64,000 bases of DNA, taken from the NCBI RefSeq assembly GCF_900129825.1, contig NZ_FQWZ01000006.1, forward strand, positions 207,674 through 271,673, in the 5' to 3' direction. Under the pieces are notes generated by a model that did not search any database, was not told where the DNA came from, and was given only the letters and a program-made list of their open reading frames with translations. Numbering within the stretch: the stretch's first letter is position 1; every line of letters starts with the position of its first letter. Origin of the DNA: Hydrocarboniphaga daqingensis (lineage in GTDB: Bacteria; Pseudomonadota; Gammaproteobacteria; Nevskiales; Nevskiaceae). Both the position numbers and the translations under genes were made by a program. Of the stretch, positions 27,488 to 34,899 are shown in pieces.

Positions 27488-28324
27488 ATGAAAGATTTCA
27501 GACACAAAGTGGTGGTCGTCACTGGCGCGGGGTCGGGCATGGGCCGCGCCTATGCGCTGGAATTCGGACGCCTGGGTGCGCATCTGGCGCTGAACGACTA
27601 CGACGTCGAAGGGCTCGCCGAAACGCGCCGGCTGCTCGACACCCAGCAGGCCGGCAAGGTGTACGCACAGGCGTTCGACGTCGCCGACAAAGCGCTGATG
27701 CAGGCCTTTGCCGCCGGTGTCGAAGCCGAGCTGGGCAAGGCACACGTGGTGATCAACAACGCCGGCGTCGAAGGCGCCGCAGCACCGGTCTGGGCGATGC
27801 CCGACAGCGCGCTGGATCGCGTGATGCGGATCAATTTCCACGGCGTGGTCAACGGCACGCGCGCGTTTCTGCCGCAGCTGCTGGCCCAGCCCGAAGGCGC
27901 ACTCGTGAATGTGTCGAGCATCTTCGGGCTGGTCGGCACGCCGAATCACGCCGACTACTGCGCCAGCAAATTCGCCGTGCGTGGCTACACCGAAGCGCTG
28001 ATGGTCGAGCTGCTGCACACGCCGGTCAGCGTGCATCTGGTGCATCCGGGCGGCATCGCCACGCGCATCGCGCGCTCGTCGGCGTCGCAAAAGTTTTCGC
28101 ACAAATACCTGTCGACGCCGCCCGAGGACATCGTGCGGCGCGTGATCCGCGGCATCCAGCGCCGCGAGCCGAAAATCGTCTACGGCAAGGATTCGTTCAA
28201 GACCTGGCTGGGCGCCAACCTGGTGCCGCTCAAGCTGCTGAACCGGATCATCTGGCGCGACATGAAAGACGCGATCGACCTTCAACACTACCCCGCAACC
28301 GATACGAGGAATCACCAGCAGTGA
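27488..28324 (+). CDS. short-chain dehydrogenase/reductase (SDR)
   Basis: 278 residues. SDR motifs: VVTGAGSGMGRA (TGxxxGxG, ~11-20), NNAGVEG (~92), VNVSSIFG and the YCASK active site (~158-162), then HPGGIATRIA. It resembles the SDR at 8698. The gene is controlled from the TetR gap and overlaps the following hydrolase (GTGA at 28321), so the two products are made together. A role in oxidising or reducing a hydrophobic alcohol or ketone, with the hydrolase acting on the matching ester, is an inference from the pair. Confidence 0.87.
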   Translation: MKDFRHKVVVVTGAGSGMGRAYALEFGRLGAHLALNDYDVEGLAETRRLLDTQQAGKVYAQAFDVADKALMQAFAAGVEAELGKAHVVINNAGVEGAAAPVWAMPDSALDRVMRINFHGVVNGTRAFLPQLLAQPEGALVNVSSIFGLVGTPNHADYCASKFAVRGYTEALMVELLHTPVSVHLVHPGGIATRIARSSASQKFSHKYLSTPPEDIVRRVIRGIQRREPKIVYGKDSFKTWLGANLVPLKLLNRIIWRDMKDAIDLQHYPATDTRNHQQ

Positions 28325-29271
28325 AACGCGCCACGCTGATCAGTCTGGGCCTGCTGGCCGCCGCCGCCATCGGCGCCGCCGCTTGGCTGTCCACGCCGTC
28401 GAACGGCTTTGCCGCCTACCGTAGCGGCGCCGCGCTCGAAGCAGGTCTGTACGGCTTCGACACGATCAATGTCGACATCGGCGAGATGCGCATCGCCGCC
28501 TACGACAGCGGCGCTGCGCCGGGCCGCGACACGCTGGTGCTGCTGCACGGCTACAGCGCCGACCGCCAAGTGTGGCCGCGCTTTGCCCGTCACTTGCTGG
28601 ATCAGTACCGCGTCATCATTCCCGACCTCGCCGGTCACGGCGACACCGGCTTTGATCCGGCCTGGGATTACAGCGCGCCAGCGCAGGCGCGGCGTGTCGC
28701 CGCCCTGCTCGACCGGCTCGGCATCGAGCGCGCGCACATCGCCGGCAACTCGATGGGCGGCTTCATCACGGCGCACTTCGCGCTGGCCTATCCGCAACGC
28801 AGCCTGTCGGCCACGCTGATCGACCCGGCGGGCGTCGAGTCACCGAAGGCCAGCGACGCCGACAGCGAACGCGCTGCCGGCCGCAATCCGTTTCTGATTC
28901 ACGATCGCGCCGAGTTCGATGCGTTCTACGCGATGACGATGCAGCAGCCGCCGCTGATGCCCGGCTTCATGCTCGCCGGCATTGCCGAGCAGTACCAGCA
29001 GCACCGCGATGCGCTGGCGACGATCTTCAGCGGCTTCTACCAGCACGACATGCTCGACGCGCAACTGGCGCAGATCACGGTGCCGACGCTGCTGATCTGG
29101 GGCAGCGGCGACTGCATCATCGACGTCAGCGCCGCGCAGGTCTGGCAGCAAGGCCTGCCGAAGGCCGAGCTGAGCGTGTTCGACGGCATCGGCCACATGC
29201 CGATGGTCGAAGTGCCCAAGGCCACCGCCGAACGCGTCCGCGCGTTTTTGTCGGCGCTGCCGCAGACCTAG
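28321..29271 (+). CDS. membrane-anchored alpha/beta hydrolase (lipase/esterase)
   Basis: 316 residues from GTG at 28321, which overlaps the SDR stop codon. One N-terminal hydrophobic segment (LISLGLLAAAAIGAAAWLS) acts as membrane anchor or signal. Hydrolase core: LVLLHGYSADRQVW (oxyanion), IPDLAGHGDTG, the nucleophile elbow AGNSMGGF (Ser in G-N-S-M-G), LLIWGSGDCIIDVS (catalytic Asp) and GIGHMPMVE (catalytic His). It resembles lipase-like MhpC-fold enzymes encoded beside SDRs in hydrocarbon- and lipid-degrading bacteria. A hairpin at 29281 follows. Confidence 0.86.
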   Translation: MKRATLISLGLLAAAAIGAAAWLSTPSNGFAAYRSGAALEAGLYGFDTINVDIGEMRIAAYDSGAAPGRDTLVLLHGYSADRQVWPRFARHLLDQYRVIIPDLAGHGDTGFDPAWDYSAPAQARRVAALLDRLGIERAHIAGNSMGGFITAHFALAYPQRSLSATLIDPAGVESPKASDADSERAAGRNPFLIHDRAEFDAFYAMTMQQPPLMPGFMLAGIAEQYQQHRDALATIFSGFYQHDMLDAQLAQITVPTLLIWGSGDCIIDVSAAQVWQQGLPKAELSVFDGIGHMPMVEVPKATAERVRAFLSALPQT

Positions 29272-29280
29272 TGCGGTAAG

Positions 29281-29304
29281 CAGCGGCGTTGCACGACGCC
29301 GCTG
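29281..29304. terminator. hairpin after the hydrolase gene
   Basis: CAGCGGCGT (29281-29289) and ACGCCGCTG (29296-29304) form a perfect 9-bp stem with a 6-nt loop, 10 bp past the hydrolase stop. No clear T-run follows. Confidence 0.55.
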
Positions 29305-29358
29305 GGACCGAGCTGCATCGCGTCCGAGGCGCTGATGCAGCCGTCCGATTCCATCTGC

Positions 29359-29434
29359 CGTCGATGCCGAGCATTGCGTCGGCATCGACGCGAATGGAGA
29401 ACCGAGTCACATCGATATCGATATACGACTCGGT
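29359..29434. repeat. two further long inverted repeats; possible structured RNA or regulatory element
   Basis: First: a perfect 12-bp pair with arms at 29359-29370 and 29379-29390 (core TCGATGCCGA / TCGGCATCGA). Second: ACCGAGTC (29401-29408) and GACTCGGT (29427-29434), whose loop itself holds the perfect palindrome ATCGATATCGAT (29411-29422). Together with 29281-29304, the 279-bp gap carries three strong stems in a row before the small lipoprotein gene at 29551. Confidence 0.5.
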
Positions 29435-29550
29435 ATGCGTTGACCGGCGCAAAGCCGGGCTTCTAAGGTCGCCGCCACGGCTGGCGTGGCGCGGTGTCGA
29501 GTGCACGGCGCTGCCGCCGTGGCCGCCCGATCTGATCCGCAAGGACTCTC

Positions 29551-29925
29551 ATGTTCCGCACCCTCGTCGCCCTTCTGGTCAGCTTCTGCCTTATTGGCTG
29601 CACGTCGATGCAAGCGGTCGCAGTTCCGTCGCCGGGTATGCCGCCGTCGTTCTCGGTCGGTGATACGGTTCAGATCACGACCAAGGCCGGCGCGTCACAC
29701 ACGCTGGAAGTGACCGAGGTGTTGCGCAACGCCGTCGTCGGGACCGACGAATCCAACAAGCGGATCAAAGTCGCGTTCGACCAAATAACGGCGGTAGAAG
29801 TGAAGAAGATCAACACCGGCAAAACCGTCGGCGCCGGCACCGGCATCAGCCTGCTGGTCGTCGCGGTGTTGTTCGTCGTCGGCGTGTTCGCGTTCGGGCA
29901 AGCGTTCAAGTCGTCGGGCGACTGA
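29551..29925 (+). CDS. small hypothetical lipoprotein with C-terminal membrane segment
   Basis: 124 residues. The signal peptide MFRTLVALLVSFCLIGC is a clear lipobox (L-I-G-C, Cys17). The middle part (SVGDTVQITTKAGASHTLEVTEVLRNAVVG ... IKVAFDQITAVEVKKI) is a small beta domain of the kind found next to phage-derived or envelope lipoproteins. The C terminus is hydrophobic (TGISLLVVAVLFVVGVFAFG). No known family could be named. It is preceded by an unusually structured leader region. Confidence 0.65.
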   Translation: MFRTLVALLVSFCLIGCTSMQAVAVPSPGMPPSFSVGDTVQITTKAGASHTLEVTEVLRNAVVGTDESNKRIKVAFDQITAVEVKKINTGKTVGAGTGISLLVVAVLFVVGVFAFGQAFKSSGD

Positions 29926-29950
29926 ACGCCTGCGGCGTTGATCCGCGGCC

Positions 29951-31828
29951 TCAGCCCGGCTCCTTCAGCAGCCGCGCGACGCTCTGCTGTGCGATTGGGT
30001 GGTAGCCGGCGCGGGCTTTGGCGAACACCTGCTCGGCGTAGCGACGGCCATCCGGCGTGCGCTTCAGCGCGCGGTAGACCGGTGACAGCAAGCGCATACG
30101 GCCGACGCTCTGCAGATAGCGCTCCGCATCCGGCCACACGCGGCGATCGCCGCGACCGATTGCCAGCGACAGCCAGCTGCTGGCCAGGATCTGGTTCGAC
30201 GTGCGTGTCAGCGCGTAGCGCTGGTCGAGTGCCTGCAACTGCGCGAGGCTGACGCTGTCGGGCATCGTGTCGAGAAAGTACTGCCATTGCTGCACGGCCC
30301 AGGTGTCGGCGGGCAGCGCGCCCGTGTCGAGCGTACCGGCCAGCCATTGCGCGCGTACCGCGTCGACCTGCGTGAACGCATCGGAATGCGGCATCAGCGC
30401 GTAGGCCGGCAGATCGGGCGCGTTGATCCAGGCGTCGATCTGCGCCTCGGTGACCTTGCCGGGCTGTTGCGCCAGCAACTGCGTGCTCAGGTAAGCGCGA
30501 AACTGCGCGGTGCTCGCACTTTGGAATACATGCGTGTCGAACCAGCCGCGCACGAACGCATCGAAGCGCTCGCGGCCGAACTGGGCTTCGAGCCAGCTCA
30601 GGAACAGCGCGCCACGCTCGTACGGAATCGAGCTGAACACTTCGTCCGGATCAGCGGCCGGCGTGGCGCGGACCAAGGCGTGGTCGGCGCGGTCGGCATG
30701 CGCCACGGCATCCCGCAGATCTTCGACGCCCAGCACCCGCTCCATGTCGGCGAACTCGACACCGAACTGCGCTTCGTTGAGTCGGTTGGTCAGGTACGTG
30801 GTGTAGCCCTCGTTGAGCCAGAAGTCGCTCCAGGTGGCGTTGGTCACCAGATTGCCCGACCAGCTGTGCGACAGCTCGTGCGTGATCAACGACACCAGCT
30901 TGCGATCACCGGTGATCACCGACGGCGTCAGGAACGTCAGTCGCGGGTTTTCCATGCCGCCGTAAGGAAAGCTCGGCGGCAGCACCAGCATGTCGTAACG
31001 GCCCCAGCGATACGGTCCATAAAGCTGCTCGGCCAGCGCCATCGTGCGCTCGGTTTCGGCGAATTCATAAGCGGCGCGATCCAGCATCGCCGGCTCGGCA
31101 TAAACGCCACTGCGCTCGCCGGTGCTGCGAAACGCGATGTCGCCGACAGCCAATGCCACCAGATACGACGGAATCGGCTGCGGCATCTCGAACTGCCAGC
31201 GCCCATCGGCGGCCGGGCGCTCCGACATCTGCGCGCTCATCACGGCGCGCAGCGCCTTGGGCGCCTGGATACGCGCGCGATACGGCATCCGCACCGACGG
31301 CGTGTCCTGCAGCGGAATCCAGCTGCGTGCGTGGATCGCCTGCGACTGCGTGAACAGGTACGGGTGCCGCTTGCCGGTGGTCTGCGCCGGCGTCAGCCAT
31401 TGCAGGCCGGAGGCATCGGCCGCGGTGCGGTAATGCACGCGCACCTGCTGCGCTTGCAGCGGCAGCGTGATCGTCAGCGCCGAGCCGAGCACGGCGTCGC
31501 GCGCGGCGAGCCGGAACGCGGTCGCTTGCCAGGGCGCGCCATCGGCGTTGCGCGTCTCGACGCGGCTGATGCTGAGGTCACGCGTATCGAGGACCAGTTC
31601 GGTGGCCTTCGGGTCGACATGCTCGATTTGCAGTTCGGCCGTGCCCGCCAGCTGGCGACGCGCAAAGTCGACGTTCAAGTCGAGCGCCAGATGCTGCACG
31701 CGCAGCTGATCGGGATTGGCGTAGCTGTGCGGATCGACGGCACCGAAGGCAGCCGTCGATACCCAACACAGCAGCAGCGCCGACAGCTGGCGCAGACGCG
31801 ATGCGCGTGTGGATCGCAGCGCGCTCAC
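29951..31828 (-). CDS. M1 family metallopeptidase (aminopeptidase)
   Basis: 625 residues from GTG at 31828, which overlaps the TesB stop (GTGA). An N-terminal signal peptide (LRQLSALLLCWVSTAAFGA) suggests a periplasmic or secreted enzyme. The substrate-recognition motif YGGMENPRLTF precedes the zinc site LITHELSHSWSGNLV, with the third ligand Glu in FWLNEGYTTYLTNR (the HExxH-18-E arrangement). The length and a C-terminal helical domain fit the leukotriene-A4-hydrolase-like aminopeptidases of Gammaproteobacteria. It removes N-terminal residues from peptides. It is transcribed with tesB upstream. Confidence 0.9.
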   Translation of the reverse strand: MSALRSTRASRLRQLSALLLCWVSTAAFGAVDPHSYANPDQLRVQHLALDLNVDFARRQLAGTAELQIEHVDPKATELVLDTRDLSISRVETRNADGAPWQATAFRLAARDAVLGSALTITLPLQAQQVRVHYRTAADASGLQWLTPAQTTGKRHPYLFTQSQAIHARSWIPLQDTPSVRMPYRARIQAPKALRAVMSAQMSERPAADGRWQFEMPQPIPSYLVALAVGDIAFRSTGERSGVYAEPAMLDRAAYEFAETERTMALAEQLYGPYRWGRYDMLVLPPSFPYGGMENPRLTFLTPSVITGDRKLVSLITHELSHSWSGNLVTNATWSDFWLNEGYTTYLTNRLNEAQFGVEFADMERVLGVEDLRDAVAHADRADHALVRATPAADPDEVFSSIPYERGALFLSWLEAQFGRERFDAFVRGWFDTHVFQSASTAQFRAYLSTQLLAQQPGKVTEAQIDAWINAPDLPAYALMPHSDAFTQVDAVRAQWLAGTLDTGALPADTWAVQQWQYFLDTMPDSVSLAQLQALDQRYALTRTSNQILASSWLSLAIGRGDRRVWPDAERYLQSVGRMRLLSPVYRALKRTPDGRRYAEQVFAKARAGYHPIAQQSVARLLKEPG

Positions 31829-32706
31829 TTGCCCGGCTCCGCCGGCGCGGTCCAGCGCGCCATGCCTTCCTGCGCGGTGCTGGCCACCAGACGGCCGTCG
31901 CGCGTGTAGATGTGGCCGAACGAAAAGCCACGGCCGCTCTGACTCGATGGCGAGTCGATCGTGTACAGCAGCCAGTCGTCGACGCGCGCGTCGCGATGGA
32001 ACCAGATCGCGTGGTCGATCGACGCCATCCGCATGCTCGGGTTCAGCGGGCCCTTGCCGTGCGGCAGCAGCGATGTCGCCAGCGGGCCGAAGTCGCTGGC
32101 GTACGCGAGCACGCAGCGGTGCACGGTCGGGTCGTCCGGCAAGCGATCGACGGTGCGCAGCCAGAACGCGCTGTGCGGCGGCTTGGGCGCGTGGTCGAAC
32201 AGCGTCTGCGGCTCGACGTAGCGCATGTCGAACAGCGTGTCCTGCGACAGGAACTGGCGCAGACGCGGGCTCGGGTCGCTGAGCTGGTCGAGCAGCTTCA
32301 GGCGGATGTCGCGATCGCTGGGCAGCGCTTCGGGCGGCGGCACCACCGGCATCACCGACTGATGCTCGGCGCCGGCCTCGGGCCGCTGGAACGAGGCGAT
32401 CAGCGTCAGAATCACTTGCCCGTGCTGCACGGCCTGCACGCGGCGCGTCGTGAAGCTGCGCCCGTCACGCACCGGGTCCACCTCGTAGATGATCGGGTGA
32501 CTCATGTCGCCGGGCCGCAAGAAGTACGCGTGCAGCGAATGCACCACGCCCTCGGCCACCGTGCGCTGGCCGGCGACCAAAGCCTGGCTGACGACTTGTC
32601 CGCCGTAGACGCTGCGCCCGCCCAGATCGCGCGACAAGCCGCGAAACAGATGGTCGTCGATCACTTCGAGGTCGAGCAGATCGACCAGTTCCTGCACGCG
32701 GCTCAT
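31825..32706 (-). CDS. tesB: acyl-CoA thioesterase II
   Basis: 293 residues from ATG at 32706, close to E. coli TesB (286). It has a double hot-dog structure: RGLSRDLGGRSVYGGQVVSQALVAGQRTV and HSLHAYFLRPGDMSHPIIYEVDPVRDGRSFTTRRVQAVQHG in the first half, and SMRMASIDHAIWFHRDARVDDWLLYTIDSPSSQSGRGFSFGHIYTRDGRLVASTAQEG in the second, with the catalytic Asp-Thr-Gln triad positions (D in SIDHA, the Ser/Gln of SSQSGRG, and Q in TAQEG). It hydrolyses medium- and long-chain acyl-CoA in the cytosol. Its stop overlaps the M1 peptidase start. Confidence 0.92.
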   Translation of the reverse strand: MSRVQELVDLLDLEVIDDHLFRGLSRDLGGRSVYGGQVVSQALVAGQRTVAEGVVHSLHAYFLRPGDMSHPIIYEVDPVRDGRSFTTRRVQAVQHGQVILTLIASFQRPEAGAEHQSVMPVVPPPEALPSDRDIRLKLLDQLSDPSPRLRQFLSQDTLFDMRYVEPQTLFDHAPKPPHSAFWLRTVDRLPDDPTVHRCVLAYASDFGPLATSLLPHGKGPLNPSMRMASIDHAIWFHRDARVDDWLLYTIDSPSSQSGRGFSFGHIYTRDGRLVASTAQEGMARWTAPAEPGK

Positions 32707-32865
32707 CGCTCGCTCTCCAGCAAAACCCAAGGTTAGAACGCAACTTTAACAAGACCTCGCAGGCTCGGCCCCGCACCCGGTGCGGCGCGGCCGCCGTCTG
32801 CATCGGCTGCGACGGCTTGTCGTATCCTGCCGGCGCCGACGCGGTCGGCACTCAGGAGACCTGCA

Positions 32866-34869
32866 TTGCTCTGGCTGTCGCTACTCGTCACCGTTGGCAT
32901 CGCCCTGGCATGGCATCGCGCCGGGCTGCGCACGACGACCGCGTCGATCGCGCTGTGGCTGCTGCTATACGGCGTGTTCGGTGAATCGCTCGCGCTGTTC
33001 GCACTGCTTCTGTTGCTGTTCGTGGCCGTGCTGGTGCCGCTGAGCCTGCCGACGCTGCGCCAGGAATGGCTGACGCGGCCGCTGCTCGACCACGTGCTGC
33101 GCCGCCGCTTGCCACCGCGCCGCGCCGCCTTGGCCGCCTTCGATCCGCAGGCGGCCAGCCAGGCCCAGCAGCAGGCGCTGCACGCATTGCTCGGCGAGCG
33201 CGCAGCCGTGCTGTCGCCGCCGGCAGCCGACGACGGCGCCGCGGTGCCCGACAGCGCAGCGGCCGCGGTGATCGCCGCGCATGGCAGCGACGAACAGCGG
33301 CAGCATTGGCTGCCGGCGCTGGCGCGGCGCGAAGCGCGCATCGCGCTGGCCTTTGACGCACGCTGGGGGAATGGCGAACACAGCGCCGACCGCGCCCAAC
33401 TGACGCGCGGCATCTGGAAAGGCCATGACACGCTGGGACTGCGACTGAGCTTCGACAAGTTCGGTGTCGACGCTGGCGATGCTGGCAATGACCACCCCGG
33501 CGAGATCAGCGACTACCTGGTGCGCGTCGACGTGCACGACACAGCCTTGCTGCCGAGCGTCGCGCCGCGTCGCGGCAGCACGCTGGTGCTGGTGCCGGCG
33601 ACGCTATCCGGGCTGCGCGGCCATGGCAGCGGCTCGATCCAGGCACACGATGTGTTCGTTCCGCTAAGCCGGCTGGTCGGCGGTGCCGATGGCATCGGCG
33701 ACGGCGAGCGCCAGATCGCCACCGCGATCGCCGCCGATCAATATGCGCGGCTGCAACGCGCGCATCGCGTCACCGCGCAAGCGCTGCGGCGCGACGCTTT
33801 GCTCGATCGCATCGATGCGTTCTTCGACCGCCCGGCGGCGACGACGCGGGCGCAGCGACGCGAGCAGCAGGTCGCGGCGGCACTCGACGTTTACGGCATC
33901 GGCGCGCTGACGGCGCTGCTGCGGTCGTTGCACGCGCAGCAGCGCCTGCATCCAGCGCTGAACCCCGTGGTCGCCAGCGCCGCTGCCGCGCTGGGCGTCG
34001 CCGTGCCTCGCGGCGACGCGGCGATCGAGCCACTGCTGTGGACGCTGTACCCGACGCAGCACGCCATGCTGGCCGCTGCGGCGACGACGCCGTATGGCGC
34101 GGCGCTGCCGGCGTTCGACGCTGCGTTGTTCGGCGACGGTCTGCGCGAAATGCTGGCGCATTCGGCACACGCCGGTCTGCTGGCGTTGCTTGATGGCCGA
34201 ATGCTCGGCGGCGACGGCGACCGCAATACGCAGCGACTGGCGCGCTACCGCGCAGCGCTGGCGCTGGCGGCCGACGCGTGGCTGACGACGCGCGACCCGC
34301 TGCTGGCCGACGGTGCCGACCACAGCGCATTGATCGATGCGTTTGCGCAGACACTAACGCTGGTCGCGGCGCTGCAAGCGCATCGCGACGGCGGCGCCTT
34401 GCGTGACGAACAAGCCTTGATCGACACATTCTGCGAGCGCTGCTGTCGGCGCATCGACGCGGCGCTGGACCGCTTCGTCGCCAGCCAGGCGCAGCGCCGC
34501 CGCCGAGTGATGCTGCGCGCGCTGCTGCTGCCGACCGGCGCACTGCTCGCCGGTGCCGGCGCGCGTCAACGTGAGCGTGCGCTCGCGGCCCGGCTGCAGG
34601 CCCCGGGTGCGATTCGTGATCGTCTGCTGCAGGTGCTGCCGGCCGACGCCACCGGCACGCGTCTGGAAATTGCGCTCGACGCGGCCACCAGCGCACAGCG
34701 TCGCGTGATCGCTGCCGTGCGCGCGGGCCAGCTGACACCCGCACCACCGGTGGATCTGATCGCCGCCGCAACCGCGCAATCGGTGATCGACCCAAGCGAC
34801 GCCGAGCGACTGCGCAGCGCCTACAACCTTGCCGACGACCTGCTCCAGGCACGATTCAACGCGGCATAG
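32866..34869 (+). CDS. FadE-like acyl-CoA dehydrogenase homologue, probably catalytically inactive
   Basis: 667 residues from TTG at 32866 with AGGAG 8 nt upstream. The N terminus has two hydrophobic stretches (LSLLVTVGIALAWHRAGL and LWLLLYGVFGESLALFALLLLLFVAVLVPLSLPTLR) and a conserved join that matches E. coli FadE. HGSDEQRQHWLPALARREARIALAF aligns with the FadE segment HYGTDEQKDHYLPRLARG, and VFVPLSRLVGG with VFVPIDYIIGG. The C-terminal block (RRRRVMLRALLLPTGA ... QAPGAIRDRLLQVLPA) matches the DUF1974 region. However, the FAD-binding T/S-x-PEAGSD segment and the catalytic EGANILTR block are absent, and the protein is ~150 residues shorter than FadE (814). It is best read as a diverged pseudo-enzyme or partner subunit. 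Divergent from tesB. Confidence 0.7.
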   Translation: MLWLSLLVTVGIALAWHRAGLRTTTASIALWLLLYGVFGESLALFALLLLLFVAVLVPLSLPTLRQEWLTRPLLDHVLRRRLPPRRAALAAFDPQAASQAQQQALHALLGERAAVLSPPAADDGAAVPDSAAAAVIAAHGSDEQRQHWLPALARREARIALAFDARWGNGEHSADRAQLTRGIWKGHDTLGLRLSFDKFGVDAGDAGNDHPGEISDYLVRVDVHDTALLPSVAPRRGSTLVLVPATLSGLRGHGSGSIQAHDVFVPLSRLVGGADGIGDGERQIATAIAADQYARLQRAHRVTAQALRRDALLDRIDAFFDRPAATTRAQRREQQVAAALDVYGIGALTALLRSLHAQQRLHPALNPVVASAAAALGVAVPRGDAAIEPLLWTLYPTQHAMLAAAATTPYGAALPAFDAALFGDGLREMLAHSAHAGLLALLDGRMLGGDGDRNTQRLARYRAALALAADAWLTTRDPLLADGADHSALIDAFAQTLTLVAALQAHRDGGALRDEQALIDTFCERCCRRIDAALDRFVASQAQRRRRVMLRALLLPTGALLAGAGARQRERALAARLQAPGAIRDRLLQVLPADATGTRLEIALDAATSAQRRVIAAVRAGQLTPAPPVDLIAAATAQSVIDPSDAERLRSAYNLADDLLQARFNAA

Positions 34870-34873
34870 ATCC

Positions 34874-34889
34874 GGTGCCCAAAGGCACC
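34874..34889. terminator. short hairpin between convergent genes
   Basis: GGTGCC, CAAA, GGCACC lies in the 30-bp gap between the FadE-like gene and the regulator gene, whose stop codons face each other. No T-run is seen. Confidence 0.4.
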
Positions 34890-34899
34890 CGTCGCGACC

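Noticed and set aside
26765-28315. Long minus-strand frame reading through the TetR gene and into the SDR region
   Set aside because: The part upstream of 27412 is antisense to the SDR gene; the TetR helix-turn-helix begins only after the ATG at 27412.
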